Positions 11,501-21,057 of a DNA stretch of 64,000 bases are shown piece after piece (position 1 is the stretch's first letter; each line of letters starts with the position of its first letter). The notes under the pieces are model-generated. The model did not search any database and had not been told where the DNA came from. It was given only the letters and a program-made list of their open reading frames with translations. The position numbers were made by a program, and so were the translations under genes. Source of the DNA: Lineus longissimus. Its lineage: Eukaryota > Nemertea > Pilidiophora > Heteronemertea > Lineidae. The stretch spans positions 12,836,109 through 12,900,108 of the forward strand of contig NC_088325.1 in NCBI RefSeq assembly GCF_910592395.1, read 5' to 3'.

Positions 11501-12324
11501 TAGATAAAGAAGTCCCAAATGCCCTCACAGAAATACCATCTGCCGACAAGTAACACTGGCCCCCTTCAGCCCCCATGAGCTGTCCCAACGTAGTGTCCTT
11601 GGTTTATTGATGATCCATTGACGCCAACTTTGACACTCCATGCACTGGTAGCATCTGAGATTACAAAGTGTACAACCACTATGTCCTTGCAGTCTAGTGA
11701 AGCAAATAACAAATTTGTCCCAGGTTTGATGCAAAACGCAGATTCTTTTTGACTGCAATTGTAGTGGTGCAAATCGAACCACATTCATCAATATGATGTT
11801 CATCGTAGTTGTAGTCGACCTCCATGAAGTTCATTGTAGTTGTAGTTGACCTCCATGAATATGATGGAAGCACATGAATGAAGGCCCAGTGTTCGACATG
11901 AAACTGTAGTATTTGAAATGAAACTGTAGTGTGATTTTCGCAATACATGTAAAGTGTAAAATTTTAAATGGGAACTGTAATATTGACAATAAAATAGTGA
12001 AATTCGAAATGAAACTGTAATATTTGAAATGAAACTGCAGTATTATCAATAAAAGGTGATATGCGAAATGAAACTGTAAAAAATTGAAATCGTACTATAT
12101 CGACCGAAATGAAACTATGATATTCGAACTAAAAGTGTTTTTGAAATAAAGCAGTAATATTCTAACTGAAACCTTTATATTCAGAATGAAATTTCAAATT
12201 CAAATTTTAAATAGTGAGCTTATATACTTCCTGTTTACTATCCGAGATAGAACCACGTGACGTAACATAACGTACCTACGAACTTGAAGAGTAAGAGGAC
12301 CAACAGCGGGAGAAGTCTGTCCAT
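2588..12324 (-). CDS. Gene B: three-SRCR, CUB-like, mucin-stalk transmembrane receptor with type I tyrosine tail
   Basis: Exons in transcript order: 12276-12324 (signal, MDRLLPLLVLLLFKFV); 11302-11467, 10681-10841 (SRCR1); 10114-10282, 6734-6900 (SRCR2); 6098-6257, 5572-5759 (SRCR3); 4970-5347 (CUB-like); 4008-4187 (stalk); 3491-3566 (TM, VDVVVGGLFGAIIVAMIAII); 2588-3110 (tail). They sum to 2217 nt, an open frame of 738 residues. Approximate residues: signal 1-16, SRCR1 17-125, SRCR2 126-237, SRCR3 238-353, CUB-like 354-479, stalk 480-539, TM 540-564, tail 565-738. Each SRCR has six cysteines over two exons, as in group A. The tail has YEDT, YANV twice, YVNN, YDDV, YDNV, YAHL and YLDF. SRCR3 is odd: CGQ replaces the usual CRQ, and one extra codon (KKDG) is present. 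Intron 4 carries a 2.7-kb transposon. The role as an innate immune signalling receptor is inferred from family. Confidence 0.82.
3668..3931 (+). pseudogene. Opposite-strand 87-codon ORF in the stalk/TM intron of gene B, probable mobile-element remnant
   Basis: A lysine-rich open frame (MTEDAVGLRFDKDEIKKM at the start) lies antisense in the intron between the stalk and TM exons. Gene E has a nearly identical copy at 29939-30202. C, D and F lack it, so it entered the type I lineage before B and E were copied. No promoter or splice partner was seen and the family is not recognised. It could be a fragment of a transposon ORF or of a captured exon. Confidence 0.3.
4605..4705 (-). pseudogene. Relic of a duplicated CUB-like exon in gene B
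   Basis: This stretch resembles the middle of the CUB-like exon (4970-5347), the part encoding EAQTHHLCTM, but has many substitutions and no open frame across it. It lies in the intron downstream of the intact exon. Gene E has the same relic at about 30885-30975. It suggests an ancestor with two CUB-like exons. Confidence 0.55.
5521..5571 (-). other. In-frame alternative 3' extension of the SRCR3 second-half exon (gene B)
   Basis: The last ~50 bp of the exon and its donor are tandemly duplicated into the intron. The near donor is GTAAGG (intron from 5571); the far one is GTACGG (intron from 5520). Using the far donor adds exactly 51 nt, or 17 residues including ARQTKDMEGVVSS, and keeps phase 1. 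The far donor is the weaker of the two here. Confidence 0.5.
6415..6650 (-). pseudogene. Candidate lost exon in intron 5 of gene B
   Basis: An open stretch reads ...TYPMHHEFPCSF..LWDDITFEIHSEL... and ends at a GTAAAA donor-like site. Gene C keeps a related stretch at 16650-16890, broken at a poly-C run; D and E lack the block. The spacing of Cys and the IxFxI pattern loosely recalls the CUB-like exon. I could not find an acceptor that fits phase 1 without a stop, so it is probably a relic. Confidence 0.3.
7408..10094. mobile_element. 2.7-kb terminal-inverted-repeat DNA transposon, non-autonomous, in intron 4 of gene B
   Basis: Ends are CCCCTGCGAAAT and its perfect inverse ATTTCGCAGGGG, flanked by CA on both sides. 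Genes C, D and E show the uninterrupted site (atgccacacgtcag in C), so the limits are clear. The target duplication reads as 2 bp (CA), or 3 bp (CAC) with an 11-bp repeat. Both ends are packed with short inverted and direct repeats related to AGCTGGAAATTCCAGCT. No transposase frame is visible. Superfamily not assigned. It begins 17 nt past the SRCR2 first-half splice donor, leaving the donor intact. Confidence 0.85.
7678..7920. repeat. Three tandem 81-bp units inside the transposon
   Basis: Units start at 7678, 7759 and 7840, each opening gtcagggctgtcatttattg. They are nearly identical, and a diverged further copy follows at about 7930-8010. They are likely a subterminal internal array of the element. 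Confidence 0.8.
11529..11693 (-). pseudogene. Decayed SRCR1 half-exon, slot i of gene B
   Basis: Acceptor and donor survive, but the exon is 165 nt instead of the in-frame 166/169/172. The reading frame breaks between GVNGSSINQG and RWDSSWGLKG. Gene C slot i has the same length and break, so the lesion predates their separation. It lies 61 bp upstream of the intact copy at 11302-11467. Confidence 0.75.
11895..12195. repeat. Degenerate ~20-bp tandem repeat in intron 1 of gene B
   Basis: Same repeat family and position as in gene A; variants of GAAATGAAACTGTA recur across the block. Confidence 0.75.
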
Positions 12325-13121
12325 CGTGACTGAGGTCCAACTTTGGCTGGTCCAACTTTCTCCAAGAACCTACGTTCTCCCGACCACTCTCATGAAGATA
12401 ATATCAGATCACACAGAACTTGGAAAATTCCACAGCCATAGACTTTTTTGTAGTATATGTCTTATATGATTTAAACGCTTTGGCAAGACGCCCTGTGCCC
12501 ATACAAGAGAGACCAACCATGTGAATGAGTTGGTCTAACATAAATTCAAAAGACACCAAAAATGAATGTTTGATGTTTTCTTTATACCAATACTGAGTCA
12601 AGGAAGGAATACCATTGGTAATATCACTATTATATATGATTTGCTGTGACTTTATCATGATATGACATTTTCCGCCCGGTTCCAAGATGTCTTTTGCTCA
12701 GGCACAGAAGTCGACTCCCTCGGAGTGATATAATTGTGTGGGTCTAATATATACATCTTTTTAGCTGCCACATAATTTCCACCTAATCCATTTGGAAGTT
12801 AATTTGGAATGTACCTCAAGAAAATAGTCGAGAACATCTTGATCATAAATTCGTGAAGAAGTTTTTTGACAAAAGCTATATTTTTTATTCATTCTTTAAT
12901 TACAGTAGATTTCAGTAAATTTCAGCTGTAAATATAAGAATTTGATTTTTTTTTCAACAAAACAGTGAAAATATTAGATTTTTGTTTCCCCAAAACACCT
13001 CTCAAAAATTTTGTTTACCAAACGTGACCCTCATCGGCGCATTGTGATTGGCCTACGTACTATTAAGCGCGGTATGATAAACTAGCCTACGAATATGTGC
13101 GTTTTGTTGAAAGTGTTGTTT

Positions 13122-13127
13122 TTTATT
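13122..13127 (-). other. Polyadenylation signal of gene C
   Basis: AATAAA on the minus strand, about 190 nt past the stop, in sequence conserved with B, D and E. Confidence 0.5.
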
Positions 13128-13312
13128 TTTTTCACTGTAATCAGCCGCGATTGCCTGACGTGTTTCTTTCAAATTATCTATAAAATCTAAGAAATAAACT
13201 CATGATAGTCATCCTTTGAGTGGTAGTCCTTAAACATGATAGCTTTAGTCTATAATAGTTTGTCTACACTCACTAATCAGTGAATGGCGACAGAGCCAAC
13301 CGAAGTCTTACT

Positions 13313-16300
13313 TCAGATAGGTCTCATCTGTTCCGGGCTGAGCTCCCTGAAATCCAGATACTCCTGATGGCTTACGGGATCCAGATGTGCATATGGTGAC
13401 TCTTCACTGTGAGCCACATTGTCATTCGAGAGACTTTGAGTCTCTCTTGGGCCTCCGTGGGCCTGGTTTGAAGCGCTCTCGGCCACGCTCTCGGTCGTGT
13501 TGTTGGGACCGACGCTTCGCACGTCGTCATACGGTGCTTCGGGCACTGGATCCTGGAGATGACTCTGCTTCTCCCTGGATACATCCTGCCCCAACTCCCG
13601 CACATTTGCGTATGGAGAAGCGGGGTCTTGCTCGGTCATCGGAGAACTATATGTTCCATCAGGGATGAATGCATCATTGTCGTACAATGTCCCGACGTTG
13701 GCGTAAGCTGAACCATTCTCAATTCCTGAGAATTCCACTCTTGTGTCGTCGTAACCTCCTGTGTCATTTGCAGGTCGAAGATCCCGTCTCTTCCCGAATC
13801 GCACCAGTCCAAGCTTCCTATAGGCAAGTAAAAGTTAATTAGAATCTTATAAGTATATAGTCGTAGGCGTATGGTTGTCCATGGCTGTGCTGGTTGTCCA
13901 ACACGTACATGTTTTTATACTTGTGGCTCCATCATCCTCGCCAATATATTTTCGCCATTTTCATAATCTTTATAATGAGAAGATAAAATAAGTTAATACA
14001 CCCCGGGAAGAATTTTCCCGCCCGACCCAAGTGGTGGAGTGGCGAAATATACTTGGCATACTTTTCAGTCGACGGAGTCCCTTGATGAAAATGAGCAACC
14101 TGCAAATAGCACGTCAGTGACTCTTTTTTCAAATACTACCATTGTAAAATGTAACGATCATATCTTGGATTAGTTCCTATTTCCAATAAATAGTATTGTA
14201 GTTTTAGTTCTATTTTTGCTTTAACATGACTAATAAATCGGAGCTTACCACAGAGCAACACCCAAAATTATAGCTATTGCCGCCACTAGGATTGCTGCAA
14301 CTAGCCCGCCGACGACAACATCAACATCAACTGCAACTGCAACTGCAACGAAAACACCCAAAACATAAAATAGGTCTTCAGTACGTCCCTGGTTCTATGC
14401 CTGCGGGGGGGGGGGGGGGTATGTTTAACAGTTGTACGAGTATTTTTGGACAGATTGACCCTAACCTCAAACTAAACATTCCCCTACAACTGGGACACAT
14501 AGAACTCAGGATACATTGAACATCATTTAGATCAGGGACACATAGAACATGGGATGCATATAGCCTAGGACGTGTAGAACCCAGGACGCATAGGACCAAT
14601 AACACACAGGGACGACCCATGAAATCTGTTCTGTTTTTGAACCAAGATCAACCGATCTCGCAACTTAAGATAATGTCTTCATCTATGGGTAATGACAGCA
14701 GTTAATAAAATTGACCAACACAACACATGAGTACATTTAGCCTCCATACTGACCGATTACGTGCACTCCATGTACCAGCTAGAAGCGAAGCTAGATTCAT
14801 TAGTGAGCATGTTACCTGACGCAGACGTGGTTGAATTTGTTTGATTGGTTGTCATGGAAACTGGAGTGGTGATTGGTTCTGTAACTTCGACTTTGGTAGA
14901 GCTTCCAGTCGAGGTATTAGTTACCAATACAGTGGTCGTGTTGGTAGGGTCACCTTGAGAAGTGACGCTTGTGGTCGATGTTGTTGATGTTGATGATGTT
15001 GTCGTTGGTGTTGATGTTGTCGTTGGTGTTGACGTTAGTTTGGAGCAGTTTAAAGACACAGCTATGCTAGCAGGGACTGAAATTGAAACGACCACAAATA
15101 TCAATCAATAATATATTAAAATCTCATCCTGAGATCAGGCTTTTTTACTCCTATCGACAGGCGGAGTATATCGAAAACCACTGGTTATGTGATAGTTGTA
15201 AGTCTATTTCAATCAGGCTAGTCGTTCTAATTCTTGTGATGACGTTTTGCATCTCATACCTCTTATTTCAAGTCGGAACTTTCCGCTTCCTGCAGCGCCA
15301 TTCGCCTTGAATTCCATCGTCATTGATTTGGTATTTTTTGTATAAGGTCCAGGGTCTGAATCATCCCCGTAGAGTTGGAGACGGTAGAATGTACTACTCG
15401 TTGCCTGGGAATCATTAGCTTGGAATGACAGTGTTTCGCTGTGGTTTTCCTGGAATCTCTTGTAATGGATATATATTGAGAACTCTATGATGGTATTCGA
15501 GGTCATGGTGCACAAATGATGTGTCTGCGCCTCGTAGTTGAAGAGCTGAGGGAATCCTTGGCTGTGAAGGAAGAATCTTCCAAAAGATTTCGATGCGTTT
15601 GGTGTGTAGAGTGTTGAACTGATGCCATACGCAGGAACTGAAGAGGAAGAAAAACATTAAGGTTGATCATTCACTGGAGACGAGAAAGACTAAGGTTGCA
15701 ATAGTTGGTTACCGAAATTTGCTATAGTATTGGGGCAGCAGTTCAGGTTTATAATGTAATATTAACACAGATGTAAGATTTTTACACCACGTAAAAGACC
15801 ACCACGTTCGCCTTACATTTATCGGGGCTGCAAACAACGCCTCCCGTATCCTTTGTCTGGCATGCTTTGACGCCACCTCCCCAGCCGTATGGTCTTGGAC
15901 ACCTCTCTATGCTCCATTCGTCTCCCTTACACCCGGGGTTCTTCAGGTGTATTGAACCATTGCCTTGGCCGAACTCCGCTGGCTCTGTCACACGGATGGC
16001 ATCACTGAATGTATAAAAATCTCTATCATACTGGAATTTATCAATAGTGTTCATGAGATCCGAGTAGCGAGCTTCGGGAAATCAAAGAATCGCCCCCATG
16101 CCATAACGAAACCGTATCAATTTTACGAATGAGGTAACTTAATCTGTGACGCGACCTTACGGGAAATCGTTAACGATACGGAGGATTTTTTGATTTCCCA
16201 AGAGTCCCTATTATTTCCTGACCAAAACAAATTAGAAACAGAGAGTGTCCAAGATATTACCGGATCACTAATGAAATCATTGGGTATGTGCTCCTCATGT

Positions 16301-19300
16301 ATGTATTAAAGATTGTAGATCAAAATCTACTCACACAGAACCAAGCTGTCGGCACACAACCCTGGCGCTCGCAAGCTTCCATTCTCCATCCCTATCACAA
16401 ATGACGCCCCATTTACCGTACTTCAAGAGCTCTACACTTCCTGCTGATATATTACCACCGGTCAGGCGGATATCGAAAGGTTGCTGGGTCTCTGTAGTAT
16501 TGAAAAGGACAGATTTTGACGTGTTTTATAGGTTAAAGCAATGTCTGAAAGATAACGCCAAAGAAAGATGAGAACGAAATCATATTTCGGGAAAAGCCTC
16601 TTTTTCTCATGTACTAACTGTAATTAAGAATAGAATAAGAATATCTTTTTACCAGTAATGCCCACTGATAGTAATTTCCGCTCAATGTGCCCCCCCCCCC
16701 CATGATATCACGTGGTGTGGTTAGGTGTTTGGTCAGTTCTGAATGTGTTTCAAATGTGATGTCACCCCATAGGCCTTGAGTTATGATTTTAAATGAGCAC
16801 GGAAATTGATGATGCATGGGGTATGTGCGGCCCCTCCTACATGAATAGATAACAAGCTTGCTGTATGGACTGTTAATCTTCGGAAAGAAATTACTATATA
16901 TTAGAAGCAAATTCGTCGGGAGTGACAACAACCAACTGAGAGTAAATATTTCAGCATTTTAAATATGAACTTACCATTATCAAGGTTGCATTCGACTAGT
17001 GGGTAAGTCGTCTTGTCGGTGCAGTCTGATGTTGGAGTCATACTGCATCCTCTCAAGGTCTGTTCTGTTCCTGTACACTTGAGCTCTCCAGCTCCAACAT
17101 TAGGGAGGCTACCACAAATGCCAGTGGTAGCTTTGACTCCGCTGGAAATATGCATGATTCACAACATGAGCGGACATTTTGTTGTTGCTGTCACTTGCTG
17201 CTGTGACTAATGAGGGAGGCCTATACGAGAAATAACTGTAAATGTGGTAAGTAAATCCTCTAGCGTGATGTTTGTAATGATTGGCTCTGATAAGTGTAGC
17301 TGAAAGTTTCTTTGGAGCCCACAATGTTTTCCCTTGTGCTCCTCAAGCCTCCATTAATTTATTCCTCTGTGTCCACCGAGAGGATATCACCCGGGCTAGA
17401 GTAATGTATTGTTGTAAACTAATTGTCTTCCGAAGAATAAAACATTATTTAACTGAATAAATTTCACCCCGGATGCAATCCATCCGAGCATCAGAATCTC
17501 GTATACATGACTCTGATAAAAAGATATGCCTATCAAGAACTCAATATCAAATTCTATCCGCCGTCAATACTCTTTAGAGATGTGTTGTTCAACGCAGATG
17601 TTCTTTTGCTGTCCTCGTGCTGGTGTGGACGTTACCTATCCAAGGCAATGCCACACGTCAGTCTGGACTCACCTGTATCCAAGCTGCCTACAGACAACCT
17701 CAGAATCCTCTTTACTCCAAAGGTTGTAACAAGGTGCAAACCATGGCTGCTTTGTATTCCCCTGAAACGTCTGCCGTGCCTCGACTAAACCTTTATCAGC
17801 AGCTGAACCGTTCAGACGGACATCAAAGAGACCATTAAAGGCTGGCAGAAAAAGAAGGTTTATGTTAGTCGTTCAATATTTCAGACTCAACAAATACGAA
17901 GGACCGTCAACGGAAAAATTTTACACCTGGAAGGATCCTCTCGGTAAATTTAAACTAGTTATACGAGAAGGGGAGATCTGTCGCACTCTTTCCTTTCCTC
18001 TGGCTATGCCTGTAGTTTTCCTGACGATATTATATCTCATCGAAAATTTGAGACGATGTATTGGATATTTGATGGTCCGCATAATGTATTGCTGTGCCAC
18101 ATTTTCATGAAATTACTCCGGACATTATGATAACTTTACATGTATCCATTTAACATCTTCACTCTCAGCTCATGTTTGACTTGGTCAGTAGTTACCTTTT
18201 TAAAGCAATTACTCGGTAAGTAGAAAACATAGTAAAGGCCTACTAATAATTCTGTTCGTTTACCTGGATTCCGTAAGCAGGTGACACTGACAGTTAGCTT
18301 GCTTTGGCAGGGTCTTGAGAGGCTGTAACTACAGTCTGCGAGGTTTGTCTCTGTCCCCGAACAGCGTACGTCAAAGATAATAGGGGGAATTACATCACTA
18401 TCTTTACCCGTGGAGGTCGCTTTTCTGCATGCAAAGATATTTATAAATTCCAGAGTATAACAATGTAGAAACTTATCGACAGAGCGCTAAACTAATAAAA
18501 ACATTTCCTTTTCGCAAAATCATTACTCTGGACATGTGATAGAAGTAATCTTAATTCTCGATGATAATTGGACATTTAAATTTTTTTTAGTCCCTTCATT
18601 GGAGTACTATTATTTCACTTGGACTGTAAAATCTGTTTTGTTTTAAGATTAGAAAATACGCCATGCGAATGCTGTTCTATACTCAATCATGCTGTTGGAA
18701 TGGTCTAGTGGGTACACCTTTCTCTTTTCTAGCAGGCCTAGGTGTAACTGTATCCTAAAAACGGATAGGGATGCTATTCTATACACACTTCTTCTTCTCC
18801 AAATTTGCAAACTTTACCCTGTGGGCAAAAGTTTTATGTTGCACACACGATTGGGTCATTTTATCAAAAATAAGCACTCACAGAAATCCCATCTGCTGAC
18901 AGGTAACATTCGCCTCTTCCATCCCCCATGAGCTGTCCCAACACATCGCCTTACTTGAGTCAGCGCCTACTGGTAATCCGTTGACGCTAACTCTGACCGT
19001 TCCGCTGGTAGCACCTGAGCCGGCAAAATATACAACAACTATGTCTTTGCCACCTGGAACAAAAAATATCAATCGCATGCCCCGGTTAGATAAAGAAGAC
19101 GTCAATGCACTCACAGAAATCCCATCTACCGACAGGTAGCATTTGCCTCCTGCATCCCCCATGAGTGGTCCAAACATATCGTCTTACTTGAGCTTGTTGG
19201 GTATCCGTTGACGCAGACTTTGACTTTTCCGCTGATAGCACCTAATCTGGGAAAATACAGGACCACTAAGTCTTTACTACCTAGAACAAAAAATAAACCA

Positions 19301-20140
19301 GTCGCATGCCTCGGTTAGACAAGGAAGTCCCAAATGCACTCACAGAAATACCATCTGCCGACAAGTAACACTCGCCCCCTTCAGCCCCCATGAGCTGTCC
19401 CAACGCAGTGTCCTGGGTTTATTGATGATCCATTGACGCCAACTTTGACACTCCATGCACTGGTAGCATCTGAGATTGCAAAGTGTACAACCACTATGTC
19501 CTTGCAGTCTAGTGAAGCAAATAACAAATTTGTCCCAGGTTTGAAACAAAAATGCAGATTCTTTCGAGTGCAATAGTAAGTGATGCAAATCGAACCACAT
19601 TCATCAATATGACGTTCATCTTGTACTTGACCTCCATGAATATGATGGAAGAACATAAATAGAATGAATGCCCAGTGTTCGACATGAAACTGTAGTATTT
19701 GAAATGAAACTGTAGTACATGTATTAATTTGCAATAGAACTGTGATTTTCGCAATACATGTAAAGCGTAAAATTTTAAATTTGGAACTGTAATATTGACA
19801 ATAACATTGTGAAATTCAAAATGAAACGATGAAATTTGAACTGAAATTGCAGTATTCACAATAAAAGGTGATATTCGAAATGAAACTGTAAAAAATTTAA
19901 ATCATACTATATCGACCGAAAAGAAACTATAATATTCGAACTAAAAATGTTTTTGAAATAAAGCAATAATATTTGAACTGAAACCTTTATATTCAGAATG
20001 AAATTTCAAATTCAAATTTTGAATAGTGAGCTTATATACTTCCTGTTTACTATATATCCGAGATAGAACCACGTGGCGTAACATGACGTACCTACGAACT
20101 TGAAGAGTAAAAGTACCAACAGCGGGAGAAGTCTGCCCAT
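13313..20140 (-). CDS. Gene C: three-SRCR, CUB-like, mucin-stalk transmembrane receptor with type II tyrosine tail
   Basis: Exons: 20092-20140 (signal); 18882-19053, 18264-18424 (SRCR1); 17673-17841, 16975-17141 (SRCR2); 16335-16491, 15817-16004 (SRCR3); 15260-15637 (CUB-like); 14816-15076 (stalk); 14249-14330 (TM, DVVVGGLVAAILVAAIAIIL); 13313-13817 (tail). The sum is 2289 nt, an open frame of 762 residues. The stalk is Thr/Ser rich (TPTTTSTPTTTSSTSTTSTT), typical of O-glycosylated spacers. The tail starts KLGLVRFGKRRDLRPANDTG and carries YDDT, YANV twice, YDND, YDDV, YAHL and YLDF; NDNV replaces the YDNV of type I. Only one of three first-half SRCR1 exons is intact; it reads CQQMGFL where others read CRQMGFL. 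Signalling through phosphotyrosine/SH2 contacts is inferred from motifs. Confidence 0.82.
14405..14419 (+). repeat. Poly-G tract in the stalk/TM intron of gene C
   Basis: A run of 15 G on the plus strand, prone to slippage; its length may be uncertain in the assembly. Confidence 0.8.
14450..14605. repeat. Short repeats of a GGGACACATAGAAC-like unit, intron of gene C
   Basis: Variants of gggacacatagaac / gggatgcatag recur. The same motif family is in the equivalent intron of gene F (about 47695-47815), showing that these introns are homologous across the array and F. Confidence 0.5.
16650..16890 (-). pseudogene. Candidate lost exon in intron 5 of gene C
   Basis: Counterpart of 6415-6650 in gene B, reading ...TYPMHHQFPCSF..LWGDITFETHSEL.... 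A poly-C run near 16688-16700 shifts the frame. It is absent from D and E. Probably a relic of an exon between SRCR2 and SRCR3. Confidence 0.3.
19115..19280 (-). pseudogene. SRCR1 half-exon with nonsense mutation, slot ii of gene C
   Basis: Splice sites (TTCTAG acceptor, GTGAGT donor) and the 166-nt length are normal. The CRQ codon CAG has become TAG, and the conserved Trp of CW is Leu (ICLDHSWGM). The extra cysteine in KVCVNG is unusual. The copy is dead but recent. Confidence 0.8.
19344..19508 (-). pseudogene. Decayed SRCR1 half-exon, slot i of gene C
   Basis: 165 nt, with the same one-base frame break as gene B slot i: GVNGSSINPG, then a shifted RWDSSWGLKG. Confidence 0.75.
19675..20000. 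repeat. Degenerate ~20-bp tandem repeat in intron 1 of gene C
   Basis: Same family and position as in A, B, D and E. Confidence 0.75.
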
Positions 20141-20851
20141 CGTGACTGAAGTCCAACTTTGGCTGTCAAACTTTCTCCAAGAACCTCCGTTCTCCCTAAT
20201 ATCACTTTCATGAAGATCACATCAGATCATCCAGAGCTTTGAAAATTCCATAGCCATAGATTTGTTTGCAGTATGTGTCTCATATGATTTAAACGCTTTG
20301 GCAAGACGCCCTATGCCCATACAAGAAAGACCAACCATGTGAATGAGTTGGCCTAACATAAATTCAAAAGACACCAAAAATATTTGTTGTTTTCTTTATA
20401 CCGGTACTGAGTCAAGAAAGGCATATTATTAGTAATATATCACTATTATATATGATATGGGATTTCCACCTAATCTATTAGGATGTTAAGTTTAAATGGA
20501 CCTCCAGAAAGTAGTCGAGAACATCTTGATCATAAATTCGTGAAGAAGTTTTTTGACAAAAGCTATATTTTTTATTCATTCTTTAATTACAGAAGATTTC
20601 AGTAAATTTCAGCTGAAAATATAAGATTTTGATTTTTTTCAACAAAACAGTGAAAATATCAGATTTTTGTTTCCCCAAAACACCTCTCAAAAATTTTATT
20701 TACCAAACGTGACCCTCATCGGCGTGTTGTGATTGGCCCGCGTACTATAAAGCGCGGTATGATAAACTACCTACGGTATTCACAACGAAATCTACCAGTG
20801 GATAAATTTTTACAGGCCTACGAATATCAGTTTTGTTGAAAGTGTTGTTTT

Positions 20852-20857
20852 TTTATT
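20852..20857 (-). other. Polyadenylation signal of gene D
   Basis: AATAAA on the minus strand about 200 nt past the stop, conserved in position with B, C and E. Confidence 0.5.
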
Positions 20858-21057
20858 TTTTTCACTATAATCAGCCGTGATTGCCTGACGTGACGATGCC
20901 GTATGCGATTCTTTCAAATTATCTATAAAATCTAAGAAATAAACTCATGATAGTCATCCTTTGAGTGGCAGTCCTTAAACATGATAGCTTTAGTCTATAA
21001 TAGTTTGTCTACACTCACTAATCAGTGAATGGCGACAGAGCCAACCGAAGTCTTACT

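Larger units (their letters stand above)
18882..19508 (-). other. Tandem SRCR1 half-exon cassette of gene C (one intact copy, two dead)
   Basis: Slots: i 19344-19508 (165 nt, frameshift), ii 19115-19280 (166 nt, nonsense) and iii 18882-19053 (172 nt, intact). Gaps are 63 and 61 bp. Exon iii is the only copy able to give a full-length product, so this gene has lost any exon choice the cassette once gave. Confidence 0.75.
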